Below, in pieces: positions 16,967-25,779 of a stretch of 64,000 bases of DNA. Origin of the DNA: Kovacikia minuta CCNUW1 (GTDB lineage Bacteria > Cyanobacteriota > Cyanobacteriia > Leptolyngbyales > Leptolyngbyaceae); the NCBI RefSeq assembly GCF_020091585.1, contig NZ_CP083582.1, positions 1,426,001 through 1,490,000 on the forward strand. Reading direction: 5' to 3'. The notes under the pieces are model-generated. The model was not told where the DNA came from. It made no database searches and saw only the letters and a program-made list of their open reading frames with translations. The number at the start of each line of letters is the position of its first letter. Within the stretch, counting starts at the first letter, position 1. A program made the translations under genes and the position numbers.

Positions 16967-19273
16967 GTGAAACAGTCTCAGGGATTCAATCGAATCATGC
17001 TTGGTGGAGCAGCCGCATTAATGGCGATCCAGCCCGCCTTTGCTGCGCCAGTACAAGTGACGGCTGTTCAACTAAATTCGACGGCAACTGGGGTTGACGT
17101 TGTTTTGAAAACCAAACCGGGCGATCGACCCCAGGTCTTTGCCGTAAACCGGAGTAATAGTTGGACAGCTGACATTACCAGTACCCAGTTACGTCTGCCA
17201 GGTGGCAATCGGTTTCAGAAAGACAACCCCGCTCCAGGAATTTCCCGTGTCACCGTTGCCCCCCTGGATTCTAACAGTGTGAGGGTCACAGTCGTTGGAA
17301 AAAGTAACTCTCCAGTTGGGCAGGTCGTTCGCCCCAGTCAGGGCGGGTTAATCCTGAGTCTTAATTCCTCTGGCGCAAAATCGGCAGCAACCCCTGTTCC
17401 TGCCATGTTACCCCGCACAACTGTTTCAGCCTCCGCCCTCTCCCTTTCTAAATCTCCACTCCCCCCTACTCCGGGTAGTGCGTCACAGGTGCCCGGCGCT
17501 CTGGCTCAGGCTCCCGCGCCCCCGCCACCCCGGCAACCCGGTCCACCCAGCCCCCTGCCACCTGGTCCAGGCGTCCCCCTCGTCCCCAACCCAGATGTCA
17601 CGATCCAGGGTCCCGGTGCAAATCAACCTCTACCCGTTGGTTTACCCCGAGCCGTTCCGCCTCCAGTTGGAGATATCTCCGCAGCTCAGGCAGATGCCAC
17701 ACCTGAGTCGATCGATCTGGGGACAGCAGAAAGAGTTCCTCGATTGGTTTTAAGGGATGCTCCGGCGCGTGAAGTTCTTGCCCTCTTGGCGCGGGCAGCA
17801 GGGCTTAACCTGGCATACACAGGGGATTCGGCACTGCAAACGACACCTGGGCAACCCGCCCCAGCCCCTGGACAACCGGGCGCTGTTTCAGAAGGTCCCA
17901 AAGTGACCCTGGATATCGAGAATGAGGCAGTGCAGGATGTCTTTAACTATGTGCTGCGGGTTAGCGGTCTGGAAGCGAACCGGGTTGGACGCACCATCTT
18001 TGTGGGACCAAGGCTTCCCAATTCGGCTCGGAGTGTCATCGTTCGTACCCTGCGGATGAACCAGGTACCGATTACTAATGCCCTCAACTTTCTGGTCACG
18101 ATGGGCGCAGAAAGTGCCGTTAGCCGAGAACGATTGGTGACCAGTGTCAACGCGGTGCCTGTTGCCCAGTTAGCGGGAGGAGGCAGTGGAACTGCCATTA
18201 CCCAAACCCAAACGACTACGGAAAGCAGAATTGAAACCCAAAGAGTTGCCTTTCAAGACTCCACTCCCATACTGCGGGGTCTACAGGTTTCAGGCGATGA
18301 GCGGACCAATCAGCTTACTCTGGTAGGGGCACCAAAACTCGTGAGCATTGCCATTGCCCAGTTAACCCAACTCGATATTCGTCGCCGTCAGGTTGTGGTC
18401 AATGTGCGGGTAATTGATGTGAATTTGATCGCCCTCGATCGGGTAGGAACCAGTTTTTCCTTTGGGGTGAATGACACGCAGTTTATTAACTCCGGTGGGG
18501 TGGCGCTGCTCAACTTTGGCAGTCGTACCCCTGCGGACAACTTCCCCAATCTTTCAGCCCCACTGCAACCTCAGCAAACGGGTTCCCTGGGGGTATCGGC
18601 TAGCAATATTATCAATGGTCAAGGGTTGGCTAATTTTGCCAGGAATTTCTTCATTCAGTTGCAGGCTGCTGTGACTAACGGGAACGCCAAAATCCTGACT
18701 GACCCGACGCTTGTGGTTCAGGAAGGGCAAACGGCAACCGTTAACCTGACCCAAGAAGTGGTGACTAACCTGACCCAAAATATTCAGGCATCCCAGGGAT
18801 CGACCACCACCACCATTACGGTTGAAAAGGCAAGAGCAGGTCTAATTCTGGGCGTTAAAGTCGATCGCATCGACGACAACGGCTTTATTGGGCTGTCGGT
18901 TGCTCCCTCAATCAGTGCGCCTGAGAATAGTGTCAACATCAACCTACCCAATACCGCTGCCAACTCAATTACACTCCTTTCCGAGCGGCGATTGGAGTCT
19001 GGGCAGATTCGTTTGAGGGATGGTCAAACCTTAATCGTTTCAGGGGTGATTCAGGATCAGGATCGAACCACAGTGACGAAAGTCCCCATCCTGGGTGATA
19101 TTCCAATCTTGGGTGCGCTCTTCCGTAGAACTGAACGGGATCACGAACGTCGGGAGGTTGTTATTTTATTGACGCCCAGAATTCTGGATGATTCCGACCG
19201 GAGTACGTTTGGCTATAGCTATACACCCGGTGCGGCAACCCAGCAAATTTTGAATAAAGGAACCACCCGTTAA
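16967..19273 (+). CDS. pilQ: Type IV pilus secretin PilQ
   Basis: GTG 16967 is preferred over TTG 16949 because GAGGAAGGAACC just before it is a strong ribosome site. The protein (768 residues) has a signal peptide ending near MAIQPAFAAP and an AMIN domain (about 30-130) for peptidoglycan or cell-wall targeting. A proline-rich linker (about 165-230; PPPPRQPGPPSPLPPGPG) and STN/secretin N-domains follow (VPRLVLRDAPAREVLALLAR). The secretin beta domain ends in LRDGQTLIVSGVIQDQDR and VPILGDIPILGALFR. It forms the outer-membrane pore for the pilus. A gap of about 70 bases separates it from pilO. Confidence 0.92.
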   Translation: MKQSQGFNRIMLGGAAALMAIQPAFAAPVQVTAVQLNSTATGVDVVLKTKPGDRPQVFAVNRSNSWTADITSTQLRLPGGNRFQKDNPAPGISRVTVAPLDSNSVRVTVVGKSNSPVGQVVRPSQGGLILSLNSSGAKSAATPVPAMLPRTTVSASALSLSKSPLPPTPGSASQVPGALAQAPAPPPPRQPGPPSPLPPGPGVPLVPNPDVTIQGPGANQPLPVGLPRAVPPPVGDISAAQADATPESIDLGTAERVPRLVLRDAPAREVLALLARAAGLNLAYTGDSALQTTPGQPAPAPGQPGAVSEGPKVTLDIENEAVQDVFNYVLRVSGLEANRVGRTIFVGPRLPNSARSVIVRTLRMNQVPITNALNFLVTMGAESAVSRERLVTSVNAVPVAQLAGGGSGTAITQTQTTTESRIETQRVAFQDSTPILRGLQVSGDERTNQLTLVGAPKLVSIAIAQLTQLDIRRRQVVVNVRVIDVNLIALDRVGTSFSFGVNDTQFINSGGVALLNFGSRTPADNFPNLSAPLQPQQTGSLGVSASNIINGQGLANFARNFFIQLQAAVTNGNAKILTDPTLVVQEGQTATVNLTQEVVTNLTQNIQASQGSTTTTITVEKARAGLILGVKVDRIDDNGFIGLSVAPSISAPENSVNINLPNTAANSITLLSERRLESGQIRLRDGQTLIVSGVIQDQDRTTVTKVPILGDIPILGALFRRTERDHERREVVILLTPRILDDSDRSTFGYSYTPGAATQQILNKGTTR

Positions 19274-19468
19274 GCCGATCGCAATCTCTCCTACCTGTTC
19301 CTGGTTTCTCTGCTTGTGAGTCAGGTCTGTCCCCCTTCTGGAATGACATTTCTAGTAAACCTCTGCGTCAGTTCGGCAACCCGTCGGTTCGACAGGGCTG
19401 AGGGCTGAGTCTCCTTCCCCTGAGGTCATTACTCGTAAATTTAAGATGCATGGTCCTTTGACCAACTC

Positions 19469-19497
19469 AAGTAGATCTACAAGTAGATCTACTTTTT
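19469..19497 (+). terminator. Terminator-like hairpin after pilQ
   Basis: AAGTAGATCTAC and its repeat-complement form a stem followed by TTTTTT. It is about 200 bases past the pilQ stop, so it may end the pil transcript. Confidence 0.55.
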
Positions 19498-19510
19498 TGT
19501 TGAACTTATA

Positions 19511-19610
19511 CCCGTTTCAATTAGAAACGCGACAGATACCGTTAGGGGTTTGGCATTGCCAAACCCCTAACCGACCTTTGATATGCCCAAGAATCCATTT
19601 AACTTGGAAT
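19511..19610 (+). repeat. Dispersed repeat R4, copy 1
   Basis: Outer arms CCGTTTCAATTAGAAACGCGAC and TTGATATGCCCAAGAA...CCATTTAACTTGG resemble those at 24866-24963. The centre is a palindrome TTAGGGGTTTGG / CCAAACCCCTAA. The two copies share layout and arms but differ in the central hairpin sequence. Confidence 0.6.
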
Positions 19611-20035
19611 AAGTAGGGAGCATGTCACTTTTGCAAGTTCCTGATTTGCCCTCATCCCCAACCCTTCTCCCCAGGGAGAAGGGAGCAGGATTCAAAGTCC
19701 CTCTCCTTGGGGAGAGGGATTTAGGGTGAGGGCGTAAAGGTGACATGCACCCAATAAGTAGGTAGTTGCAATAATATGTAGGATGGGCTAGCGATCGCGT
19801 AACCCATGCGGGCGTTGGGTTTCGTGCCTCAACCCAATCTACACAAGCCTTATATTTAATTGCACCCTCCCATTTAACTGTTCTGGTTATTGTGATGTGA
19901 TACCAATCGTCTGTGCTCAGTTTTAGCACCCCAAGAAATAGAGCAACCATTCCCTGTGCGAGGGCAACGAGCCGCTGGATGTGCCCTTGACCTGTCCCCA
20001 AAAGGATGTGATCGCCGGTTACTTCAATGCGCGAA

Positions 20036-20299
20036 TTATAGAATTGCCAAAATGGATTTGATTAGCTCATCTAGATGTTGCTCGCAGAAGTTTTCGGCGG
20101 TTTTAAGGGGGATGCCTCTGGCGATCGCATAGGTCTCAAAGGCGTTATAAATCATCGCATGGGCAATTTCCTTTTCTTCTTCTGTAATTGCCCAGCGCAA
20201 CTCAATACAGCCACGAATCATCAAATTCACCAACTGGCTTTCTTGCCGGATATCTGCCAGCAGCTGATCTGCAATGCTTTGGTGGGTTTGTTCACTCAT
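20036..20299 (-). CDS. Small hypothetical protein
   Basis: 87 residues (MSEQTHQSIADQLLADIRQE...), all helical in character, ending LDELIKSILAIL. Codon use is similar to that of neighbouring genes and there is a normal ATG start at 20299. I do not recognise a family. It might be a small cytoplasmic partner of a gene that decayed just downstream, where minus-strand coding-like sequence continues in another frame. Confidence 0.55.
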   Translation of the reverse strand: MSEQTHQSIADQLLADIRQESQLVNLMIRGCIELRWAITEEEKEIAHAMIYNAFETYAIARGIPLKTAENFCEQHLDELIKSILAIL

Positions 20300-20372
20300 C
20301 GTCTATACCATCTGTCATCCGTTAGATGAGTAGAATAAACTGGGTTCTGCGCCAAAAATACCACCTGTCGTC

Positions 20373-20966
20373 ATGCCAAAATTTGAGGATCAACTAGATA
20401 CAGTCTATGCCAGCGATCGCAAAACATGGCGAGAATGGTTAGCCCAAAATCATCGCAGTTCATCTGGAATCTGGTTAATTTACTTTAAGGTCAAAAGTGG
20501 AAAACCCAGTGTTCAGTACAGTGAAGCTGTGAAAGAAGCTCTTTGTTTTGGCTGGATTGACAGCAAGGTAAAATCCTTGGATGAAGACCGCTACATGCAG
20601 ATTTTCACTCCGCGCAAGCCCAAAAGTGTCTGGTCAAAACTGAATAAGCAATACATTGAAGAAATCATCGAACAGGGTTTGATGACCGAAGCTGGACTTG
20701 AGAAGATTGAAGTAGCAAAACAGGATGGTTCCTGGACTGCGTTAGACAAAATTGAAGCATTAATGGTGCCAGTGGATTTGGAGCAAGCCTTAGCCGCTAA
20801 TGCAACCGCCAATCAAAATTTTGCCGCGTTTAGCAATTCAACCAAGAAGAATATTCTGTTCTGGATTGAGAGCGCAAAACGTCCGGAAACAAGGTTAAAA
20901 AGAATTGAACAAACCATCAGTGCGGCATTGCAAAATAGAAATCCATTGATACGGGGAAATGAATAG
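20373..20966 (+). CDS. YdeI/OmpD-associated family protein
   Basis: 197 residues with the family block TWREWLAQNHRSSSGIWLIY, then YSEAVKEALCFGWIDSKVKS, then the charged FTPRKPKSVWSKLNK and the C-terminal AKRPETRLKRIEQTI. These proteins are called bacteriocin-protection or YdeI/OmpD-associated proteins from an old annotation; their biochemical role is unsettled. ATG start at 20373 and length normal for the family. Followed by repeats R2 and R3. Confidence 0.8.
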   Translation: MPKFEDQLDTVYASDRKTWREWLAQNHRSSSGIWLIYFKVKSGKPSVQYSEAVKEALCFGWIDSKVKSLDEDRYMQIFTPRKPKSVWSKLNKQYIEEIIEQGLMTEAGLEKIEVAKQDGSWTALDKIEALMVPVDLEQALAANATANQNFAAFSNSTKKNILFWIESAKRPETRLKRIEQTISAALQNRNPLIRGNE

Positions 20967-20969
20967 TGA

Positions 20970-21075
20970 CTAGAGCATCGGTACAGAACTTCAAGAAACC
21001 GGGTTTCTGGTGAGGATATTCAACAAAACTTGGGCATCTCACAGAAGAAACCCGGTTTCCGTATCGGCGTTCTAG
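20970..21075 (-). repeat. Dispersed palindromic repeat R2, copy 2
   Basis: Reverse-complement relative of 11958-12063, with CTAG at both ends and arms AAACCGGGTTTCT. It begins just after the YdeI-like stop codon. Confidence 0.85.
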
Positions 21076-21126
21076 TGGATAAATCAAGGTGGTAGGTGGT
21101 AGGTAAACATCACAAAATAATGACTA

Positions 21127-21247
21127 AGGAATGGGAATTAAGTAAAGTCGGTCGTAGGGGCGGGTTTGATCGAGATTTGCTGACTTCGGGTAAGTCTCTT
21201 GGCAAAACCTGCCCGCACAAAATCCGGAGGTTATTTAATCCACGATT
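21127..21247 (+). repeat. Dispersed MITE-like repeat R3, copy 2
   Basis: Direct copy of 3486-3608, running from AGGAATGGGAATTA to TTATTTAATCCA. It ends exactly at the stop codon of the ABC-F gene, so it may supply that gene's 3' hairpin. Confidence 0.85.
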
Positions 21248-23209
21248 CTAAGTGACTCGTTCAGCCAGTTCTAGCCAGCGTTCAGTTGCGGTGTCGATCG
21301 CTTCAGTTAATTCCGCCAACCGTTCGGATAACTTCTGCACTTGAGAAAACCCACTGGGCGGATTTTTGTACAGAATTTGTTCAATCTCCTCCTTCTCCGC
21401 CTCCATTTCGGGAATTTGGGTTTCCAACAGTTCGTATTCTCGCTTTTCCTTAAATGAGAGTTTTGAGTTTTGAGTTTTAAGTTTTAAGTTGTGAGCTGAA
21501 GAACTCCCTTTGTCCCCTTGCCCCCTTGTCTCCTTGTCCCCTCCCTCCTCTACCTCCTGCCTTCTGCCCTCTGCCTTCTGCCCTCTGCCTTCTTCTGACT
21601 CTTCTTCCTGCTTAAAATCCAAATACACCGAATAGTTCCCCGGATACTGCCGCAATGTACCACCAGATTCAAAGGCAAAAATGGTTTCGACGCTGCGATC
21701 GAGGAAATAGCGATCGTGGGAAACCACAATCACACAACCATTGAAATCTTCCAGGTAGTCTTCCAGAACTGCCAGGGTTTGCACATCCAGGTCATTGGTG
21801 GGTTCGTCGAGGATCAGCACATTTGGGGCACCCATCAGCACATGTAGCAGAAACAGCCTGCGCTTTTCACCACCGGAAAGTTTGTGAATCGGGGCATACT
21901 GCTGGTTAGGCGGAAACAGGAACCGTTCCAGCATTTGAGAGGCAGTAATGACGCTGCCATCGGAGGTTTTGACCAGTTCGGCAACGTTTTTGAGATAGTC
22001 GATCACGCGCTGATTTTCGTTTAACGTGACATCCTCAGAATGCTGGTCGAAATACCCAATATGAATGGTGCTGCCGATTTCCACCGTACCGGAATCGGGC
22101 TGTACCCGTCCAGTAATAATGTTCATCAAGGTCGATTTTCCAGCACCATTGCTGCCGATAATGCCTACCCGATCTTCTGGATTGAAGTTGTAGGTGAAGT
22201 CTTTGATCAGAATACGATCGCCAAAAGTCTTTCCGATATTGGTGAGTTCGATGACTTTTTTCCCAATCCGGCGACCCACCGTGGAAATATCCACCTTGCC
22301 CGATGTCTGCTTGAATTCCTGGGTTTGCATTTCACGGATGCGATCGATCCGGGCTTTTTGTTTGGTACTGCGGGCTTTAGGTCCACGCTTGAGCCATTCC
22401 AATTCCCGTCTCAGCACCCCTGCATGTTTGCGCTGGGTGCTAACGGCAGATTCTTCAGCTTCTGCCTTTTTCTCCAGGTAGTAGGCATAGTTACCCGCAT
22501 AGGTGTAGAGGTCGCCCCGATCAATTTCCAAAATGCGATTGGTGACGCGATCCAAAAAATAGCGATCGTGGGTGATCAGCAGCAATGCGCCCCGGTAGCG
22601 ATTCAAATAGCCCTGTAACCACTCGACGGAGAGAGCATCCAAATGGTTGGTCGGTTCGTCCATCAACAGGACATCTGGCTCAGAGAGCAGAGCCGTTGCC
22701 AGGGCAATGCGTTTGCGATAGCCACCGGACAGATCCCCAATTTGGGCATCAAAATCCTGAATCCCTAACTGAGTCAGAATAATTTTGGCGTTGGTTTCCA
22801 CTTCCCAGGCACCCGCTGTTTCCATGCGTTGAGAAACGCTGGATAGCCGCGCCATCAATTGTTCCGTATCCCCCTGCCCGTGTGCCAGCTTATCGGAGAG
22901 TTCCTCGTATTCCCGCACCAGTGCCATCTGTTCACCGCTGTCGGCAAAAACTTGCTCCAGGACAGTGCGATTCTGATCCAGATCGGGTTGCTGGGGCAGG
23001 TAGACAATTTTGGCAGCGGAATTGACCCAAAGTTCGCCGCTGTCGATCGGTTCTAATCCGGCAATCATTTTTAGCAGGGTGGATTTGCCGGAACCATTCG
23101 TGCCGATTAATCCAACTTTGTCGCCTTCATCCAGACTAAAGCTAGCATCGCGCAGAATTTCCTTGATGCCAAAGTCTTTGTGGAGCGATCGCAACGTAAA
23201 AAGAGCCAT
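21248..23209 (-). CDS. ABC-F family ATPase (Uup-like)
   Basis: 653 residues with two ABC domains: Walker A GTNGSGKSTLLKM (about 36) and GSNGAGKSTLMNI (about 357); signature LSGGYRKRIALA and LSGGEKRRLFLL; Walker B VLLMDEPTNHLDAL and VLILDEPTNDLDV. There are no membrane segments. ABC-F proteins act on the ribosome to resolve stalls; the closest by layout is Uup, which has a C-terminal coiled coil as here (from about 588). A ~50-residue Glu/Gly/Lys-rich insert (about 535-586; DNA 21455-21606) sits in the linker before that coiled coil. It is spacer repeat DNA read in frame and contains NLKLKTQNS, also present in MnmE. Confidence 0.9.
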   Translation of the reverse strand: MALFTLRSLHKDFGIKEILRDASFSLDEGDKVGLIGTNGSGKSTLLKMIAGLEPIDSGELWVNSAAKIVYLPQQPDLDQNRTVLEQVFADSGEQMALVREYEELSDKLAHGQGDTEQLMARLSSVSQRMETAGAWEVETNAKIILTQLGIQDFDAQIGDLSGGYRKRIALATALLSEPDVLLMDEPTNHLDALSVEWLQGYLNRYRGALLLITHDRYFLDRVTNRILEIDRGDLYTYAGNYAYYLEKKAEAEESAVSTQRKHAGVLRRELEWLKRGPKARSTKQKARIDRIREMQTQEFKQTSGKVDISTVGRRIGKKVIELTNIGKTFGDRILIKDFTYNFNPEDRVGIIGSNGAGKSTLMNIITGRVQPDSGTVEIGSTIHIGYFDQHSEDVTLNENQRVIDYLKNVAELVKTSDGSVITASQMLERFLFPPNQQYAPIHKLSGGEKRRLFLLHVLMGAPNVLILDEPTNDLDVQTLAVLEDYLEDFNGCVIVVSHDRYFLDRSVETIFAFESGGTLRQYPGNYSVYLDFKQEEESEEGRGQKAEGRRQEVEEGGDKETRGQGDKGSSSAHNLKLKTQNSKLSFKEKREYELLETQIPEMEAEKEEIEQILYKNPPSGFSQVQKLSERLAELTEAIDTATERWLELAERVT

Positions 23210-23280
23210 GAGTTAACCGGATATCACCGTAACCCAGTCTAACGCTGTCTTCCGATGACAGCGTTGCAAGTACCTATTGA

Positions 23281-23799
23281 TTACAAGTCTTTTGGTTGGG
23301 TAAACCCATTTTTTTCCCTGAGATCGTCCGGCGATCGCTTGAGTATGCGTTGGAGTAAAGCAATCAGTTCTGTTGGCTCAACCGGGATCGGGAAATAGCC
23401 GTCTGCATGCTCCTGCAAGAACAGGTCTGGTTCGCTAACCGTTTCATCCGCCAGAATGACGATCGGGATCTGTTGATACGGAGAGGTTTCCTGGCGCAAT
23501 CTGGAAAAGAGCTGATGTCCATTATTCACTTCAGGGTGCTTGTGTTCAGCAATCACTACATCAGGGGTTTTGGATTTCAACGTTTCCAGGGCTGCCAGGT
23601 TTGTTTCAGCCGTAATTACCTCGTACCCCAGGAATTCTAGATAATCTTGCATCAGCGTCACAAATTCTGGATTGTTATTCACCAGTAACAGTCGCTTGGG
23701 TTCCGGGATTTCTTGAAGCAGAGATTCCGTTGGAGTTTGGTGTTCACGTTGGAGATTGGTCTGGGCTTGGACAGTCAGGGTTGTCTGCTTCTTTGGCAT
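23281..23799 (-). CDS. Degenerate response-regulator receiver protein
   Basis: I start at ATG 23799, ten bases after GGAG, giving 172 residues. Residues 1-34 are a disordered lead and 35-155 have the CheY fold (KRLLLVNNNPEFVTLMQDYL...). The phosphorylation set is absent: the N-terminal acidic cluster is NNN (41-43), the acceptor position is Glu-85 (PDVVIAEHKHP), the Thr/Ser switch is Ala (VILAD), and the C-terminal Lys is Ile (YFPIPVEP). Glu at the acceptor site often mimics the phosphorylated state, so the protein may signal constitutively or bind partners without a kinase. No output domain and no histidine kinase are nearby. Confidence 0.8.
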   Translation of the reverse strand: MPKKQTTLTVQAQTNLQREHQTPTESLLQEIPEPKRLLLVNNNPEFVTLMQDYLEFLGYEVITAETNLAALETLKSKTPDVVIAEHKHPEVNNGHQLFSRLRQETSPYQQIPIVILADETVSEPDLFLQEHADGYFPIPVEPTELIALLQRILKRSPDDLREKNGFTQPKDL

Positions 23800-24188
23800 C
23801 GTGATGCAATCTCCTTTAGATTTCAACAGGAACTTGATATTGAAGAAATATCGTTGAGTCGAATCAAAATGCATCCGTGAAATCCTGGAAGCTTAAGGGA
23901 TCGCGCTGGCTGAATCGATTTGGAATCTCAGGGAGATTGCCCATAGACATTCAGAAACTGCCATCAAATCACGGTTCTATCCTTGTTCGGCGATCGATTT
24001 TTGAAACGAACCCAGGGCAATTTACAAGTTTTCTTAAGATTAAAAAGGAATAGGTGGTAGGTGATAGGTGGCAGGTGGCGGGTGGCAGGTATTTATACGG
24101 TTTTTCGGCTTGCTGTTCACTGCTCATTTTCCCTGGGTTCCCCACCAGCGAAATTCCTTTCCGTCGTTATTTGGTGAAGGAGAATGGA
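23800..24188. other. Divergent intergenic region
   Basis: Separates the receiver gene and the META gene. It contains an 'aggtggtaggtgataggtggcagg' tract (24052-24090) and no credible ORF; the longer upstream reading of the META frame from 24054 runs through this tract and is rejected. Confidence 0.4.
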
Positions 24189-24806
24189 ATGAAATTCAAG
24201 ATGATGGTGTTAATTCTGGGGGCAGGACTGGGAATCTTTGGGGTAAACCAGGTTGCAGATTCTCAAATCGTTAATTCACCTGCTGATCTGGTTTCTCAAG
24301 CAGCCCGTTATAACTGTCGGATCCGTGAGGTATGGAGTTCTGAAAAACAGCAATGGTGCAGCCAGCAAAATCGTTTTCCAGGGGAATCTGCCCACCCAGA
24401 AAAATTACCCACAGTCAGACCAGGGGACGAAGCGAGCAGTATTGCAGGCAAAATTCCTGAGCAATTGATGAATACCGAGTGGTTGCTGGAAGACCTGGGT
24501 GGGGCTGGAGTAATCGATAATCTGCAAACGACCTTGCGCTTTGATGGGAATAACCGGATTGGCGGACAGGGGGGCTGCAATCGTTATTTTGCCAATATGC
24601 AGGTCGGAGGCAACGATCGCATCTCAGTAACCGCGATCGGTTCCACAAAACGGCTCTGTTCGCCTGCGGTGATGAATCAGGAAAGCCGCTATTTTGCTGC
24701 CCTGCAAAAAGCCGATCGGCTTACCCTGGACGGCTCCTATTTGCTGATTCACGTTGAAGGATTGGAAAAACCGTTGAAGTTTACGCAATTGGGGGAGCGG
24801 AGGTAG
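24189..24806 (+). CDS. META domain-containing secreted protein
   Basis: The start ATG 24189 follows GAAGGAG. The protein (205 residues) opens with a signal peptide (KFKMMVLILGAGLGIFGVNQ). Next comes a short cysteine pair region (YNCRIREVWSSEKQQWC) and a C-terminal META/HslJ domain (about 95-200: NTEWLLEDLGG, FDGNNRIGGQGGCNRYF, RLCSPAVMNQESRYFAAL). META domains occur in heat-shock HslJ and in exported proteins of uncertain role; a protein of the periplasm or outer membrane is likely. No operon partner. Confidence 0.8.
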   Translation: MKFKMMVLILGAGLGIFGVNQVADSQIVNSPADLVSQAARYNCRIREVWSSEKQQWCSQQNRFPGESAHPEKLPTVRPGDEASSIAGKIPEQLMNTEWLLEDLGGAGVIDNLQTTLRFDGNNRIGGQGGCNRYFANMQVGGNDRISVTAIGSTKRLCSPAVMNQESRYFAALQKADRLTLDGSYLLIHVEGLEKPLKFTQLGERR

Positions 24807-24865
24807 GGAGTGGAGTGGGAAGTAGAGGGGTGGGGAAGCAGTGAACAGTGGACAGTGGACAGTTT

Positions 24866-24963
24866 ACCAATTTGAATTGAAAACGCGACCGATCGCGTAG
24901 GGGCGTTTGGCCAAACGCCCTTAAAGGATGTTGATATGCCACGAAGACTATTCAATTTGGCAT
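24866..24963 (+). repeat. Dispersed repeat R4, copy 2
   Basis: Arms CCAATTTGAATTGAAAACGC and TTGATATGCC...TTCAATTTGG with a central palindrome GGGCGTTTGG/CCAAACGCCC. Related to 19511-19610. Followed by simple 'ccaataacc' and 'aaaactcaaaact' spacer DNA. Confidence 0.6.
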
Positions 24964-25037
24964 TAGTTGTCAACTTTCAATGACCAATAACCAATAACCA
25001 ATAACCAACTCCTAATTCAAAACTCAAAACTTAAAAT

Positions 25038-25701
25038 CTAATTGGCTAGAGGAGACTGGTCATAGTGCCGTAAGAGATCAGCGGGATCGTCATAGATGGC
25101 GATCGCGTTTGATAATTGCTCATCTTTGAAGCCGCCGCAGCGGAAGGCAATCACACCTACGCCTGCTTGTCCAGCAGATTCAATATCATAGGGGGTGTCG
25201 CCTAGCATCAATGTTTTGTCAGGAGCGAGATCAGCCTTACGGAGTGCTGCTTCTACAATGTCCGGGGCGGGTTTAGAGGCATCCGCATCATTTGAACTGG
25301 TGGTTTCGGGTAGCAAGTCTTTGACGCGGGCAATCTCAAGCAAAACCTCTAATTCTTGCTGGCTGGCTGAACTGGCAACAATCAGATGAAATCCCTGATC
25401 GCGCATCTTTTCGACCAATTCGCGCGAACCGTTGGCAGAAACCAACTGGGAGCAGTATTTGTTCAGAATCAGTTCTTTTCGGTGAATCGGAGATTTGCTT
25501 CCCAACGCCCTCCTCACTGTTCAACCCCGGCACCAATTGAGGAATAATCTGATCGCCACCCATCCCCATTAAAGGGCGCACGGTATCGAAGGAGATTGTG
25601 TACCCAAACTCAGCAAACGTTTCCACCCAGGCATGGGCGTGGGCATCGTTGCTTAAGACAAGAGTCCCATCTACGTCTAAAATGACGCCCTCCAATGCCA
25701 T
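25038..25701 (-). pseudogene. HAD-family phosphatase, single-base frameshift
   Basis: The N-terminal part (ATG 25701: MALEGVILDVDGTLVLSND, with the DxDGT nucleophile motif) and the C-terminal part (ELILNKYCSQLVSANGSRE..., HLIVASSASQ, SKPAPDIVEAAL, MLGDTPYDIESAGQAG) are one HAD subfamily I hydrolase of the phosphoglycolate-phosphatase kind split between two frames. The junction lies at about 25480-25483 in TTTTCGGTG (minus strand CACCGAAAA). Removing one C there restores ISDS-RKELILNKY. Either a recent null mutation or a sequence error. An intact enzyme would be a soluble phosphatase of about 220 residues; its substrate is unknown. Confidence 0.8.
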
Positions 25702-25779
25702 ACCGCCCTCCTGTATACCTGAATGATTCATGGTGGCATTCCGGAGGCTAGGGTGCATCTCTCCGCAAGAAGAGAAGTT

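Larger units (their letters stand above)
19274..20035. other. Intergenic region with several repeat remnants
   Basis: Holds a pilQ-side hairpin (19469-19497), repeat R4 (19511-19610), a 'ccctcatccccaacccttctccc' type hairpin (about 19652-19735), and the widespread 'taggatgggctagcgatcgcgtaaccc' repeat (about 19780-19845). A possible minus-strand coding remnant upstream of 20035 reads YNSRIEVTGDHILLGTGQGH and is out of frame with its surroundings. The 144-residue ORF across it is not credible. Confidence 0.5.

Noticed and set aside
19567..20001. 144-residue minus-strand ORF
   Set aside because: It runs through at least three spacer repeats (R4 arm, 'ccctcatcccc' hairpin, 'taggatgggctagc' repeat), so most of the translation is repeat DNA.
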